A DNA stretch of 64,000 bases from the NCBI RefSeq assembly GCF_014838715.1, contig NZ_CP061947.1, positions 3,906,001-3,970,000 of the forward strand, written 5' to 3'. Below are positions 43,461 through 51,188 of the stretch, piece by piece. Source of the DNA: Algoriphagus sp. Y33 (GTDB taxonomy: Bacteria > Bacteroidota > Bacteroidia > Cytophagales > Cyclobacteriaceae). Every line of letters starts with the position of its first letter. Position 1 is the first letter of the stretch. Both the position numbers and the translations under genes were made by a program. The notes under the pieces are model-generated. The model searched no databases. It was not told where the DNA came from and worked only from the letters and a program-made list of their open reading frames with translations.

Positions 43461-44954
43461 ATGTCTGGATGTAGCACATGCTCGACCTCCACAGGAGGTA
43501 CCGGAGGCTGCCAAAGTAACGGCACTTGCGGCACGAGTGATTGTAATAAAATGAATGTCTTCGACTGGCTATCTCACATGGGAATTCCCGAGGTAGACAA
43601 CTTTGACATTGTGGAAGTAAAATTCAAAGGAGGAAGAAAAGATTACTATAGAAATGTGGATTTTCTTTCCCTAAACACCGGTGATCCCGTAGTGGTGGAT
43701 GTTCCCAGTGGACATCACATCGGCTATGTATCACTGCAAGGTGAACTCGTTCGTCTTCAAATGCAGAAAAGAAAAATCAGAGACGATGATGAAATCCTGA
43801 GAATATACCGTATCGCCAATCAAAAGGATATGGAAAAATGGGGAGAGGCTCAAAACAGAGAAATCCCTACCCTATATAGATGCCGGCAGATTGTAGATGA
43901 ACTTGGACTTAAAATGAAAATGTCTGACATAGAATATCAGGCAGATAATTCCAAAGCTACTTTTTATTACTCTGCAGATGACCGCGTTGATTTCCGGGAA
44001 TTGATCAAGGTGCTCGCAGGAGAATTCAGAATCCGAGTAGAAATGCGCCAAATCAGCCTCCGCCAAGAAGCGGGAAGACTTGGAGGAATAGGAGTTTGTG
44101 GAAGAGAGTTATGTTGTTCTACATGGCTGGTAGACTTCAAAAATGTAAGTACTTCCGCAGCCAGATACCAGAACCTTTCCCTAAATCCGGGAAAACTGAG
44201 CGGACAATGCGGTAGGCTGAAATGCTGCCTTAATTATGAATTGGACACTTACATGGATGCAATCAAAGACATCCCGTCCGTTGACCGTCCGCTTCAGACA
44301 GAATCCGGTCCTGCCAAACTGCAAAAAACTGATATCTTCCGAAAGCTGATGTGGTTCAGCTATAACAACGACAACGACTGGCACAGTATCACTTGCGATC
44401 GGGTGAAAGAGATTCAGGCTATCAATGAAAAAGGCCAAAAGGTCTTCACTCTGCAGTATAATGAAGCTTCAGAAATTGAAGATCTGGCCGCCAAGTCAAC
44501 GAGAGAATTGGAACTTTTGGATAAGAAATTTGCCAATACCAGCCCTAAACGTAAGAAAAAACCTCGTCCGCAAAACAAAAACGCAGGAGGAAACAGAAAC
44601 CAGCAAGACACCAATAAACCAGCTAAAAAACAAAATAAACCTGAGGCTCAGCAAAATACTCCTCAAAATCAAAGGCCAGCGGGAGAACAACCGAAAAAGC
44701 GCAGAAACAACAAAAACAGAAACAAACCAAGAAATCCAGAAGCAAATGCCGGGCAGGCTTCTTCTCCGCAGAATCAATCCCCAAAAGTTCAAAATGGCTC
44801 TCCTAAAAGACAAAACGTTCAAAAACCAAAAGGCAATGGCACTAATAACGGAAATATAAATACAGGAGACACTCAACCGAAACCTCAGGGAAAAAAGAAA
44901 TTTCCGCCACGGAAAAACGAAGGCCCAAATCCAAATAAATCCGGAAATGATTAA
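43461..44954 (+). CDS. PSP1 (RicT-like) protein with Cys-rich head and long Asn/Lys/Pro/Gln tail
   Basis: A 497-residue protein. The N-terminus is unusually cysteine- and Gly/Thr-rich (six Cys in the first 28 residues: MSGCSTCSTSTGGTGGCQS...CGTSDC). The PSP1 domain (about 60-290) contains DDEILRIYRIANQKD, YYSADDRVDFRELIKVLAGEFRIRVEMRQISLRQEAG, then the cysteine clusters GVCGRELCCSTW and GQCGRLKCCLNYE that bind an iron-sulfur cluster in the B. subtilis RicT complex. From about residue 355 the protein is a low-complexity tail of Asn, Lys, Gln and Pro repeats (KKPRPQNKNAGGNRNQQ... ), about 140 residues, probably disordered and RNA-binding. It overlaps gldH by 8 bases. The tail length is strain-variable in such proteins in general; its role is unknown. 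Confidence 0.9.
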   Translation: MSGCSTCSTSTGGTGGCQSNGTCGTSDCNKMNVFDWLSHMGIPEVDNFDIVEVKFKGGRKDYYRNVDFLSLNTGDPVVVDVPSGHHIGYVSLQGELVRLQMQKRKIRDDDEILRIYRIANQKDMEKWGEAQNREIPTLYRCRQIVDELGLKMKMSDIEYQADNSKATFYYSADDRVDFRELIKVLAGEFRIRVEMRQISLRQEAGRLGGIGVCGRELCCSTWLVDFKNVSTSAARYQNLSLNPGKLSGQCGRLKCCLNYELDTYMDAIKDIPSVDRPLQTESGPAKLQKTDIFRKLMWFSYNNDNDWHSITCDRVKEIQAINEKGQKVFTLQYNEASEIEDLAAKSTRELELLDKKFANTSPKRKKKPRPQNKNAGGNRNQQDTNKPAKKQNKPEAQQNTPQNQRPAGEQPKKRRNNKNRNKPRNPEANAGQASSPQNQSPKVQNGSPKRQNVQKPKGNGTNNGNINTGDTQPKPQGKKKFPPRKNEGPNPNKSGND

Positions 44955-45402
44955 GGTAAAGCACTGCCTATTTGTATTACTGCCGCTCCTATTCGGGGCA
45001 TGTACAAATGGGCGGATTTATGAAGAATTTCACAGTCTGCCAAATCACAATTGGAGTATAAACGACAGTCTTGTTTTCGACCTTAGTGATGTGAAACTGA
45101 TCAATTCTCCTGATCTGGTAGCAATAAAGTTTAATGAGGAATACTCCTTCTCCAACTGTTACCTAAAAATCATTAGTAAAGACTCATCAGGCGTAATTTT
45201 AGACAACCGATTGATAAACATTACATTATTTGACCCTAAATCAGGAGAACCTCTTGGAGGTGGATTTGGAAGCTCATACACTCGCTATGATACACTTCCT
45301 TTCCTATTTGACACTAAGACTAAAAGCGTTATGCTTCTACAGTATATGCGCCAAGATCAATTACCCGGTGTCGAAGCTGTGGGCATTAAGATTTTGGAGT
45401 AA
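44947..45402 (+). CDS. gldH: Gliding motility lipoprotein GldH
   Basis: A 151-residue envelope lipoprotein of the Bacteroidota gliding machinery. Lipobox LLFGAC with Cys near residue 19. The mature part has the GldH pattern: YEEFHSLPNHNWSINDSLVFDLSD at about 26-50, and the strand pair DSSGVILDNRLINITLFDPKSGEPLGGGFGSSYTRYDTLPF. GldH is required for gliding in Flavobacterium johnsoniae. Here it overlaps the PSP1 gene by 8 bases, an arrangement shared by other Bacteroidota from my recollection. Together with the PorP/SprF protein downstream it supports the presence of a T9SS/gliding system in this organism, although other gld genes are outside the window. Confidence 0.88.
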   Translation: MIKVKHCLFVLLPLLFGACTNGRIYEEFHSLPNHNWSINDSLVFDLSDVKLINSPDLVAIKFNEEYSFSNCYLKIISKDSSGVILDNRLINITLFDPKSGEPLGGGFGSSYTRYDTLPFLFDTKTKSVMLLQYMRQDQLPGVEAVGIKILE

Positions 45403-45535
45403 ATCACTGATTGAAGCAAAAATTTCCCGCTGATTTACGCTGAAAATCCACGCTGATTACCGCCGATTTTGATTTCAATCATCCAATCCGGATTACACTT
45501 CTTTAAAAGATCTGCGAAAATCTGCGGACAACAGC
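45403..45535. repeat. CGCTGATTTACGCTGA-type extragenic repeat
   Basis: Words CGCTGATTTACGCTGAAAAT, CACGCTGATTACCGCCGATT and later GATCTGCGAAAATCTGCGG lie in a short gene-free stretch. The last matches the repeat seen near 28411-28456. It is probably a dispersed extragenic element. Confidence 0.4.
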
Positions 45536-45988
45536 TCATTTCAAAACTTTTTCAAAACACACACTATTCTCAATTCCAATGTATTGTGCATAATTCGGGA
45601 TAGTAGCGTAGCCTTTCTTTTTATATAACGCGACTGCCTCCACTTGCCTCTTGCCAGTTTCGAGTATACATTTTTCATAACCTAGTTCAGCGGCCCAATC
45701 CTCAAGTTCCGACAACACTCCTGAAGCCAATCCATTGCCCCTGAACTCAGGCTTGGTAAACATGCGTTTTACTTCCATGGTATCAGAATCAAATTCCTTG
45801 ATTGCCCCACAGGTCACGGGAATATCATTTTCATAGCCAACGACCACATTTTTCAGCATATCAATGGTATTAAATTGATTGTAATACTCGTGGGCTTGCC
45901 CGTCTTTTTCTGCTAAATAGGCATCCAGAAGCTTTACCAAGGCCATAAAATCGGGATTGGAAGAATCAGTGCGAGTGAGTGTAATCAT
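45536..45988 (-). CDS. GNAT-family N-acetyltransferase
   Basis: A 150-residue acetyl-CoA-dependent transferase. Start at the ATG giving MITLTRTDSSNPDFMALVKLLD; a TTG farther upstream adds 17 hydrophobic residues not expected in the family. Seen: VKRMFTKPEFRGNGLASGVLSELEDWAAELGYEKCILETGKRQVEAVALYKKKGYATI, which covers the V/RxxGxG/A acetyl-CoA loop (FRGNGLASG) and the C-terminal 'AxxLYxKxGY' motif. The VTCGAIKEFDSDTMEVKRMF strand is in the expected place. The acceptor is unknown. It is monocistronic. Confidence 0.88.
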   Translation of the reverse strand: MITLTRTDSSNPDFMALVKLLDAYLAEKDGQAHEYYNQFNTIDMLKNVVVGYENDIPVTCGAIKEFDSDTMEVKRMFTKPEFRGNGLASGVLSELEDWAAELGYEKCILETGKRQVEAVALYKKKGYATIPNYAQYIGIENSVCFEKVLK

Positions 45989-46249
45989 GGAATTAAGATA
46001 AATAAATATGATTATCCGCAATGATGGCAGTAGCCACAATTTCTTTGCTCATCCAGTTAGATGACCGAAGGCGGGTGACCGAAGTAGCCTCAATGCTAGT
46101 GATGACCAAATCCTTTTTTGCTTTAATCTCTTTAGCGGCAAAAAAGCGGATATATATATATTAATAAAAATGGTCTTCCTGGGACAAAGACCATTTTTGT
46201 ATTGATGTTTATGGTTCTTTTTATCCCATTCTTGATACTCTTGTGTCTA
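45989..46249. other. Gene-free region with terminator
   Basis: About 260 bases between the acetyltransferase start and the isomerase stop, holding the terminator listed next and an AT run (TATATATATA at about 46150). Nothing else is seen. Confidence 0.4.
46166..46198. terminator. Hairpin terminator of the sugar isomerase transcript
   Basis: AAAAATGGTCTT pairs perfectly with AAGACCATTTTT around a 9-base loop, with A- and T-runs at the ends. It lies about 50 bases past the isomerase stop. Confidence 0.75.
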
Positions 46250-47101
46250 TTACAATCCATACTTCTCCCCCATTGAGCGGATCAACCCATATCCCTTCTC
46301 TGCCATATCCCAAGGTTCGGAAAAATTTCTCCACACACCTATGGAATTTGCAAATGCGGGATCATTTCTGGTAAAGCCTTCAATGGTCAACCAGCCTTTA
46401 TATTGAACGTCAGCCAGTGCTTTGAATGTCTCGTCAAAATTCACATGACCGGACCCCGGAGTCCCACGGTCATTCTCGGAGATATGGAAATGTCCCAATT
46501 GCGGTGCAATAAATTTAATCGCCTCACCCAGACTCTTCTCCTCGATATTCGCATGGTGCGTATCAAACATTGCCCGGACATTCGGGTGATCTGCTTTCTC
46601 CAGTAAGTAAGAAAGTTGTTCCATGGTATTGCAAAGGTAGCACTCGAATCTGTTCAGTGCCTCGGGAGTCAACAGAACTCCTGCTTGCAAGGCGTAATCA
46701 CCCATCGTATGCAGGTATTCAGCTGACCAATTGTACTCTTCTTCCATAGGTTCACGAGATGCAAAAACCGTAAATCCCGAATGGAATGGCCCGCAAAGGA
46801 CTTGGGCATTCAAATCCGCCGCCCGGTCGATCACCCATTTAAGTTGCTTCCTAGCCGCCGCCCGAATTTTTGCATCGGGAGAAATTGGGTTTTGCTCAGC
46901 CCCCATCACCGTCACCGCAGTGACTTCAAGGCCTATGTCTGCACAGTGCCTGCCTACCAACTTGAACGATTCCTCAGGTGACCCGCCAATAAAAAACTCC
47001 GCTCCGTCGTATCCGATCTTTTTCAAGCGATCGAGAACAGGCAACAACTCTTCCGACATCTCCGCTGACCATGCCAGCACGTTAAATCCTATTTTGTTCA
47101 T
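46250..47101 (-). CDS. Hydroxypyruvate isomerase-like TIM-barrel sugar isomerase/epimerase
   Basis: A 283-residue xylose-isomerase-like TIM barrel. Seen: IGFNVLAWSAEM start, YDGAEFFIGGSPEESF, DIGLEVTAVTVMG, LCGPFHSGFTVFASR with likely metal/substrate contacts, LLTPEALNRFECYL with a catalytic-type Glu, MFDTHHANIEEKS, and FHISENDRGTPGSGHVNFDETF, then WLTIEGF. The arrangement of the Glu, Asp/His, His and Glu metal ligands resembles Hyi and D-tagatose-3-epimerase-type enzymes. Its substrate is unknown. It lies 69 bases after the ThuA-domain gene in a likely two-gene operon, with a divergent oxidoreductase nearby, suggesting sugar (possibly 3-keto-sugar or inositol-type) catabolism. Confidence 0.82.
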   Translation of the reverse strand: MNKIGFNVLAWSAEMSEELLPVLDRLKKIGYDGAEFFIGGSPEESFKLVGRHCADIGLEVTAVTVMGAEQNPISPDAKIRAAARKQLKWVIDRAADLNAQVLCGPFHSGFTVFASREPMEEEYNWSAEYLHTMGDYALQAGVLLTPEALNRFECYLCNTMEQLSYLLEKADHPNVRAMFDTHHANIEEKSLGEAIKFIAPQLGHFHISENDRGTPGSGHVNFDETFKALADVQYKGWLTIEGFTRNDPAFANSIGVWRNFSEPWDMAEKGYGLIRSMGEKYGL

Positions 47102-47170
47102 TTTTTTCGTTCACAGACCACAGACGGACAGTCCAATCAAAGTTTGGCAGACTCTCATCTATGGAATTTT

Positions 47171-48193
47171 TTATTTAAAATCACTCACTTTCATTCCTTT
47201 TCGAAAGCTATCAAACCCAAACATTGTAGGCTTATATTCGCCTACAATATCCACATTCATGTCAGCTGTCACCGACTCCGGCATATCAAGCAGCCAAAAA
47301 GAAGCATTCACGACCAGGCGGCGCATATCCTCCACCTGGAAGTCAATCGATGACCCCAAGGTACTTCCCAACACTTTGCCTGTTTTACCACCATCCAGCG
47401 AATAGTCCTTCGTCCAGGCAATAGGCATAATCGATTTATCCCACATCAGTGGAGCCTCAGGAGTCATTCCGGCGGTAGATTGTCCATATATTAAAACATT
47501 TGCTTCAGCAGGCAAATTTTTGATGGAATACACGTCCGTAGGTGCCCAGATATCATCCACACCCCGCAAAATCGGATGATCGGCATCACGGTTTACGCCG
47601 TCTATCAAAGCGCGCGTTCCTTCGGATTTGTGGATACCGTGATGCGCTACCCATGTTTCTCCTATGATCTGCTGACCAAATCCACCTTCCCAACCTGGAA
47701 CTTCACTGTTCCAAGTCCATTTGGCAAAGGGAGAATTTTTGTCTTTGATTGAGAAAGGATGGGTCGATGTACGAAGAGCAATGAAAGGTTTACCTGATTT
47801 AAAATAATTGTCCAAATATTTCATCTGTTCTAAAGGCAAATCCCGAAAACGGATCAGCATGATGACCAAGTCAGCATTTTCCAAAAACTCCAATCCAGGA
47901 ATATTGGTTTGATGGCTTGGAACAATATCGCCTGTTTCCGGCTCGATGGGGAACAATACTGTGGTATTAAATCCATAATGAGTTGAAAGGAGTTTTGCCA
48001 TCATCGGCATAGATTCTTCAGATCTATACTCATCATCCCCGGAGATGAGCACTACATGCTTGCCTTTACCGGAACCCTCTTCACCTACAAACTGTAGGAA
48101 GGTTTTGCCATTTTGGGCTGAAACGTAAGGGATTAAACCTAGCACAATCAAAATCAATAAAAATACAGTTTTCTTAAGGAAGTATTTGTTCAT
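47171..48193 (-). CDS. Secreted ThuA-domain protein
   Basis: A 340-residue exported protein with a signal peptide (MNKYFLKKTVFLLILIVLGLIPYVSAQ). The ThuA (trehalose-utilisation, class I glutamine amidotransferase-like) domain shows GKHVVLISGDDEYRSEESMPMMAKLL, LENADLVIMLIRFRDLPLEQMKYLDNYFKSGKPFIALRTSTHPF, GGFGQQIIGETWVAHHG and ADHPILRGVDDIWAPTDVY. ThuA proteins act in sugar metabolism with oxidoreductases of the ThuB/Gfo-Idh family. The adjacent divergent oxidoreductase fits such a partnership, though the substrate is unknown. Confidence 0.85.
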   Translation of the reverse strand: MNKYFLKKTVFLLILIVLGLIPYVSAQNGKTFLQFVGEEGSGKGKHVVLISGDDEYRSEESMPMMAKLLSTHYGFNTTVLFPIEPETGDIVPSHQTNIPGLEFLENADLVIMLIRFRDLPLEQMKYLDNYFKSGKPFIALRTSTHPFSIKDKNSPFAKWTWNSEVPGWEGGFGQQIIGETWVAHHGIHKSEGTRALIDGVNRDADHPILRGVDDIWAPTDVYSIKNLPAEANVLIYGQSTAGMTPEAPLMWDKSIMPIAWTKDYSLDGGKTGKVLGSTLGSSIDFQVEDMRRLVVNASFWLLDMPESVTADMNVDIVGEYKPTMFGFDSFRKGMKVSDFK

Positions 48194-48382
48194 GGTTGTT
48201 AGAGAATGAAGGCGGAAAATAGTAAAACTTTTAAGGGTTTTCGTCCTGTGGTCAAATTTCTCTTTCGGTATCGATTCCGTTAATTCTTTAACCGTTTAGC
48301 AGAAAAATAAAAAGACTAGCCATAAAAAATCCCTACTTTATCACTCAAAATTAAATTGTACTCCCCAAATAATCTTTATACT

Positions 48383-49804
48383 ATGCAAAAGGACAGAAGA
48401 AACTTTCTCAAAACAGGCTCACTTGCCGCTTTCGGGCTAAGTGGGATTTCTATTATTCCCTCATCAGTTTTAGGCAAATCCATGGGACACGTTGCTCCAA
48501 GTGATAAAGTAAACCTTGCATGCTGTGGCATTGGAAACAGAGGAGCTCAGATCATCAATGCACTTTATGATACCGGTCTTTGCAATATCGTGGCACTTTG
48601 TGATGTGGACATGGGAGCTCCGCATACTACTGAGATCATGAACAAATTCCCGAATGCCAAGCGATTCCAGGACTTTAGAAAAATGTTTGATGAGTTTGGA
48701 AATGGGTTCGAAGCAATTACCGTAGGAACGCCCGATTTCTCGCATTTTCCCATCACCATGCTGGCGATGTCAGAAGGCAAGCATGTTTATACAGAAAAAC
48801 CTATGGCCCGTACTTTCAATGAAGTCTCACTCATGATGGACTGCGCCAAAAGACATAATGTAGTCACCCAAATGGGAAATCAGGGACACTCTGAAGCCAA
48901 CTATTTCCAATTCAAAGCATGGAAAGAGGCTGGTATCATCAAAGATGTAACCGCAGTAACGGCACATATGAATAGCCCCAGAAGATGGCATGGTTGGGAT
49001 GTAAATATGCAAAGCTTTCCTAAAGCAGAAGCTATCCCTTCCACATTGGACTGGAACGCTTGGCTGACTACGAGAAGTAAGCACGACTATAACAAGGATT
49101 TTATCAATGGACAATGGAGATGCTGGTATGATTTCGGAATGGGAGCTTTAGGCGACTGGGGAGCGCACACAATGGATACTGCACATAGATTTTTAGATTT
49201 GGGATTGCCATACGAGGTAGATCCTGTGATGTTGAAAGGGCACAATCCTTTCTTTTTCCCAATGTCCTCTACGCTTGCTTTCAAATTCCCTGAACGTGGA
49301 GATATGCCCGCTTTGACATTGACATGGTACGACGGAGTGGACAATATCCCTCCTGTGCCTGAAGACTACGGCGTATCAGAATTGGATGCAGATATACCTG
49401 CTGCCAGCACGGGTCAGATACAGCCTGCAAAACTAAATCCCGGTAAAATCATTTACGGCAAAGATCTAACTTTTAAAGGTGGGTCTCATGGCAGCACACT
49501 TTCGATAATAGGGGAGGAAAAAGCCAAAGCCATGGAAAGCAGACTTCCTGAAGTACCGGAAAGCCCTTCGAATCACTTTGCAAATTTCTTAAAAGGGTGT
49601 AAAGGTGAAGAAGAAACCCGTTCACGATTTGAAATAGCCGGACCTCTAAGCCAAGTTTTCTGTCTCGGCGTCCTAGCTCAACAGTTGAATACAACGTTGA
49701 AATTCGATAGGGAAACTCAGCAAATCACGAATAACCCGCTGGCAAACCAATTGCTAGGTGGCGAAGTTCCGAGAAAAGGATGGGAAGAGTTTTATACACT
49801 GTAA
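48383..49804 (+). CDS. Gfo/Idh/MocA-family oxidoreductase, Tat-type signal
   Basis: A 473-residue NAD(P)-dependent sugar oxidoreductase. Start set at the ATG giving MQKDRRNFLKTGSLAAFGLSG, a twin-arginine-like signal with DRRNFLK. The Rossmann domain begins near VNLACCGIGNRGAQIINALYD (about residue 40), followed by LCDVD, GNGFEAITVGTPDFSHFPITMLAMSEGKHVYTEKPMARTFNEV (the catalytic EKP motif with Lys) and GNQGHSE. The C-terminal domain contains WYDFGMGALGDWGAHTMD and WLTTRSKHDYNKDFINGQWRCW. This variety, exported with a Tat signal, is common in Bacteroidota and Planctomycetes next to ThuA and TIM-barrel proteins. Substrate unproven. Confidence 0.92.
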   Translation: MQKDRRNFLKTGSLAAFGLSGISIIPSSVLGKSMGHVAPSDKVNLACCGIGNRGAQIINALYDTGLCNIVALCDVDMGAPHTTEIMNKFPNAKRFQDFRKMFDEFGNGFEAITVGTPDFSHFPITMLAMSEGKHVYTEKPMARTFNEVSLMMDCAKRHNVVTQMGNQGHSEANYFQFKAWKEAGIIKDVTAVTAHMNSPRRWHGWDVNMQSFPKAEAIPSTLDWNAWLTTRSKHDYNKDFINGQWRCWYDFGMGALGDWGAHTMDTAHRFLDLGLPYEVDPVMLKGHNPFFFPMSSTLAFKFPERGDMPALTLTWYDGVDNIPPVPEDYGVSELDADIPAASTGQIQPAKLNPGKIIYGKDLTFKGGSHGSTLSIIGEEKAKAMESRLPEVPESPSNHFANFLKGCKGEEETRSRFEIAGPLSQVFCLGVLAQQLNTTLKFDRETQQITNNPLANQLLGGEVPRKGWEEFYTL

Positions 49805-49828
49805 GAAAACGCCAAGTTTGAAGTTAAG

Positions 49829-49859
49829 AGCTGAAATGGGAGACCGTTTCAGCTTTTTT
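49829..49859 (+). terminator. Rho-independent terminator of the oxidoreductase gene
   Basis: AGCTGAAA pairs with TTTCAGCT around a 10-base loop and is followed by a run of T. Confidence 0.7.
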
Positions 49860-49897
49860 GTGGTTATCATTTATGGTGGGGGCGGAGTGGTAATTTC

Positions 49898-50054
49898 TCC
49901 CGCAAAGTCACTAAGGCGCAGCTTTTCAAAAGCACAGAAAGTTACAAAAAGGAATTCTAAAGTCTCTCTGACATCTAAATCAGCAAAGCCCTGATGTTCG
50001 GAAAAATATCAAGGGGTAATAAAGTCCCAATTGCGCCGCTGCGCCTTTGCGGGA
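49898..50054. repeat. Inverted CGCAAAG/CTTTGCG repeat pair
   Basis: TCCCGCAAAG...GGCGCAGC (49898-49922, with a 7-base insertion TCACTAA plus a changed base) is the inverse of GCTGCGCCTTTGCGGGA (50038-50054). Such GCAAAGGCGCA words are frequent extragenic repeats in Cytophagales. They lie between the oxidoreductase and PorP genes. Confidence 0.45.
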
Positions 50055-50060
50055 TTTATA

Positions 50061-51107
50061 TTAAAATTTAGGACAAGGAAGCAAGGTATCTCTTCTTCTT
50101 GGCTGCCCCTGCTGGTTGTTTGGTAAAGTCCAAGACAAACTCAATTCATGGGCTCCTCCTGATTGAATCCCCAGCTGTGAAACAGTGTAGTCAAAGCTAT
50201 AGCCTACATTGAGCCCACTAAGTAAGTTGAGCCCCACCATCATAACAATAGCATCACGGTTACTCTGTTCCTCCACCTTTTTGTAAGGAAGTCCACGATA
50301 CCAAAGTCCAAAAACAATTGGTTCCACATAAAAATAAGCTCCTACGTCCAGCTGCTCAAAAGGACCTTGCTTTTTATAGTTTACGGTGGGTGTGAGGTAA
50401 CGCTGTCTACGCTGGTGGGTAAAATCCTGTCTCATAGCCCCCTCACCCAAGGAAATTCTGTATCCTGCATGTGCTGAAAACTTCACCGGCAACGGGCTGT
50501 CTCCATCAATAAAAGACTGATTGGGCTGATTCACATGATGTGCAGATCCTCCTATCCAAAAATCCTTTGTGAAAAACAATCCTCCAAAGGAAAGCGAAAG
50601 CATGTTTACAGGATCTCCCAAACCCGGGATATCTGAGCCTGGGAAAATGGGACCAAAGGGATCATCCGGATTGATTTGATTTGCAAAAATCAAATTTTCA
50701 TAAAAACCAATTTCTCTACGAATATAACTTGCCTGAAATCCGGGACGGAAATATGCATTTTCTCCCAATTTCAACTCGTAAGAATAAATGGCTGAAATAG
50801 TGGTAGAGCGAAGCTTGGATGCTCCTTCGGTATCTTGCATAACCATTATCCCAATCCCAGAGTTGTAATCATTCAGGTACGTATCATAGTATGCAGAAAA
50901 TGTCGTGAATTGTGCATCTATGCTCGGCCATTGATTTCTATAATTGAAACCAACTCTCCCTGTCAACTCAGATCCTGCAAAAGCCGGGTTTAAGTAAAGG
51001 GGTGCAGCATAATATTGGCTATATTGCGGATCCTGCGCATAGGCACCGGATCCAAAAAATAGTCCAACCACGCAAAGAAAAACAACGTAAACCAGAGACC
51101 GTAGCAA
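50061..51107 (-). CDS. Type IX secretion system PorP/SprF-family membrane protein
   Basis: A 348-residue outer-membrane protein of the T9SS. In Flavobacterium SprF is required for secretion of SprB, and PorP/SprF proteins usually accompany cargo with type-B C-terminal domains. Seen: signal peptide ending GAYAQ, then DPQYSQYYAAPLYLNPAFAGSE, the family's diagnostic N-terminal phrase, FNYRNQWPSIDAQFTTFSAYYDTYL, and repeated amphipathic strands to the C-terminus. The only reasonable start in frame is TTG (no in-frame ATG between the upstream stop and the signal). It is divergent from the first giant cargo gene, which supports a partner role. Confidence 0.92.
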   Translation of the reverse strand: MLRSLVYVVFLCVVGLFFGSGAYAQDPQYSQYYAAPLYLNPAFAGSELTGRVGFNYRNQWPSIDAQFTTFSAYYDTYLNDYNSGIGIMVMQDTEGASKLRSTTISAIYSYELKLGENAYFRPGFQASYIRREIGFYENLIFANQINPDDPFGPIFPGSDIPGLGDPVNMLSLSFGGLFFTKDFWIGGSAHHVNQPNQSFIDGDSPLPVKFSAHAGYRISLGEGAMRQDFTHQRRQRYLTPTVNYKKQGPFEQLDVGAYFYVEPIVFGLWYRGLPYKKVEEQSNRDAIVMMVGLNLLSGLNVGYSFDYTVSQLGIQSGGAHELSLSWTLPNNQQGQPRRRDTLLPCPKF

Positions 51108-51119
51108 GTATTTGTTCGT

Positions 51120-51127
51120 TAATTTTG
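51120..51127 (+). promoter_or_regulatory. Possible -7 box of the first cargo gene
   Basis: TAATTTTG fits TAnnTTTG, 61 bases before the ATG of the 1850-residue gene. No convincing -33 partner was found. Confidence 0.3.
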
Positions 51128-51188
51128 AATATTCAGTAGCTTCTTAACGGTACAGATCGTATGTAGTTCAAGAAGCGGTTCGAAAATT

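Noticed and set aside
46731..47405. 224-codon plus-strand frame spanning two minus-strand genes
   Set aside because: It lies over the isomerase and the ThuA gene in the opposite frame, with no recognisable domain; it is a shadow.
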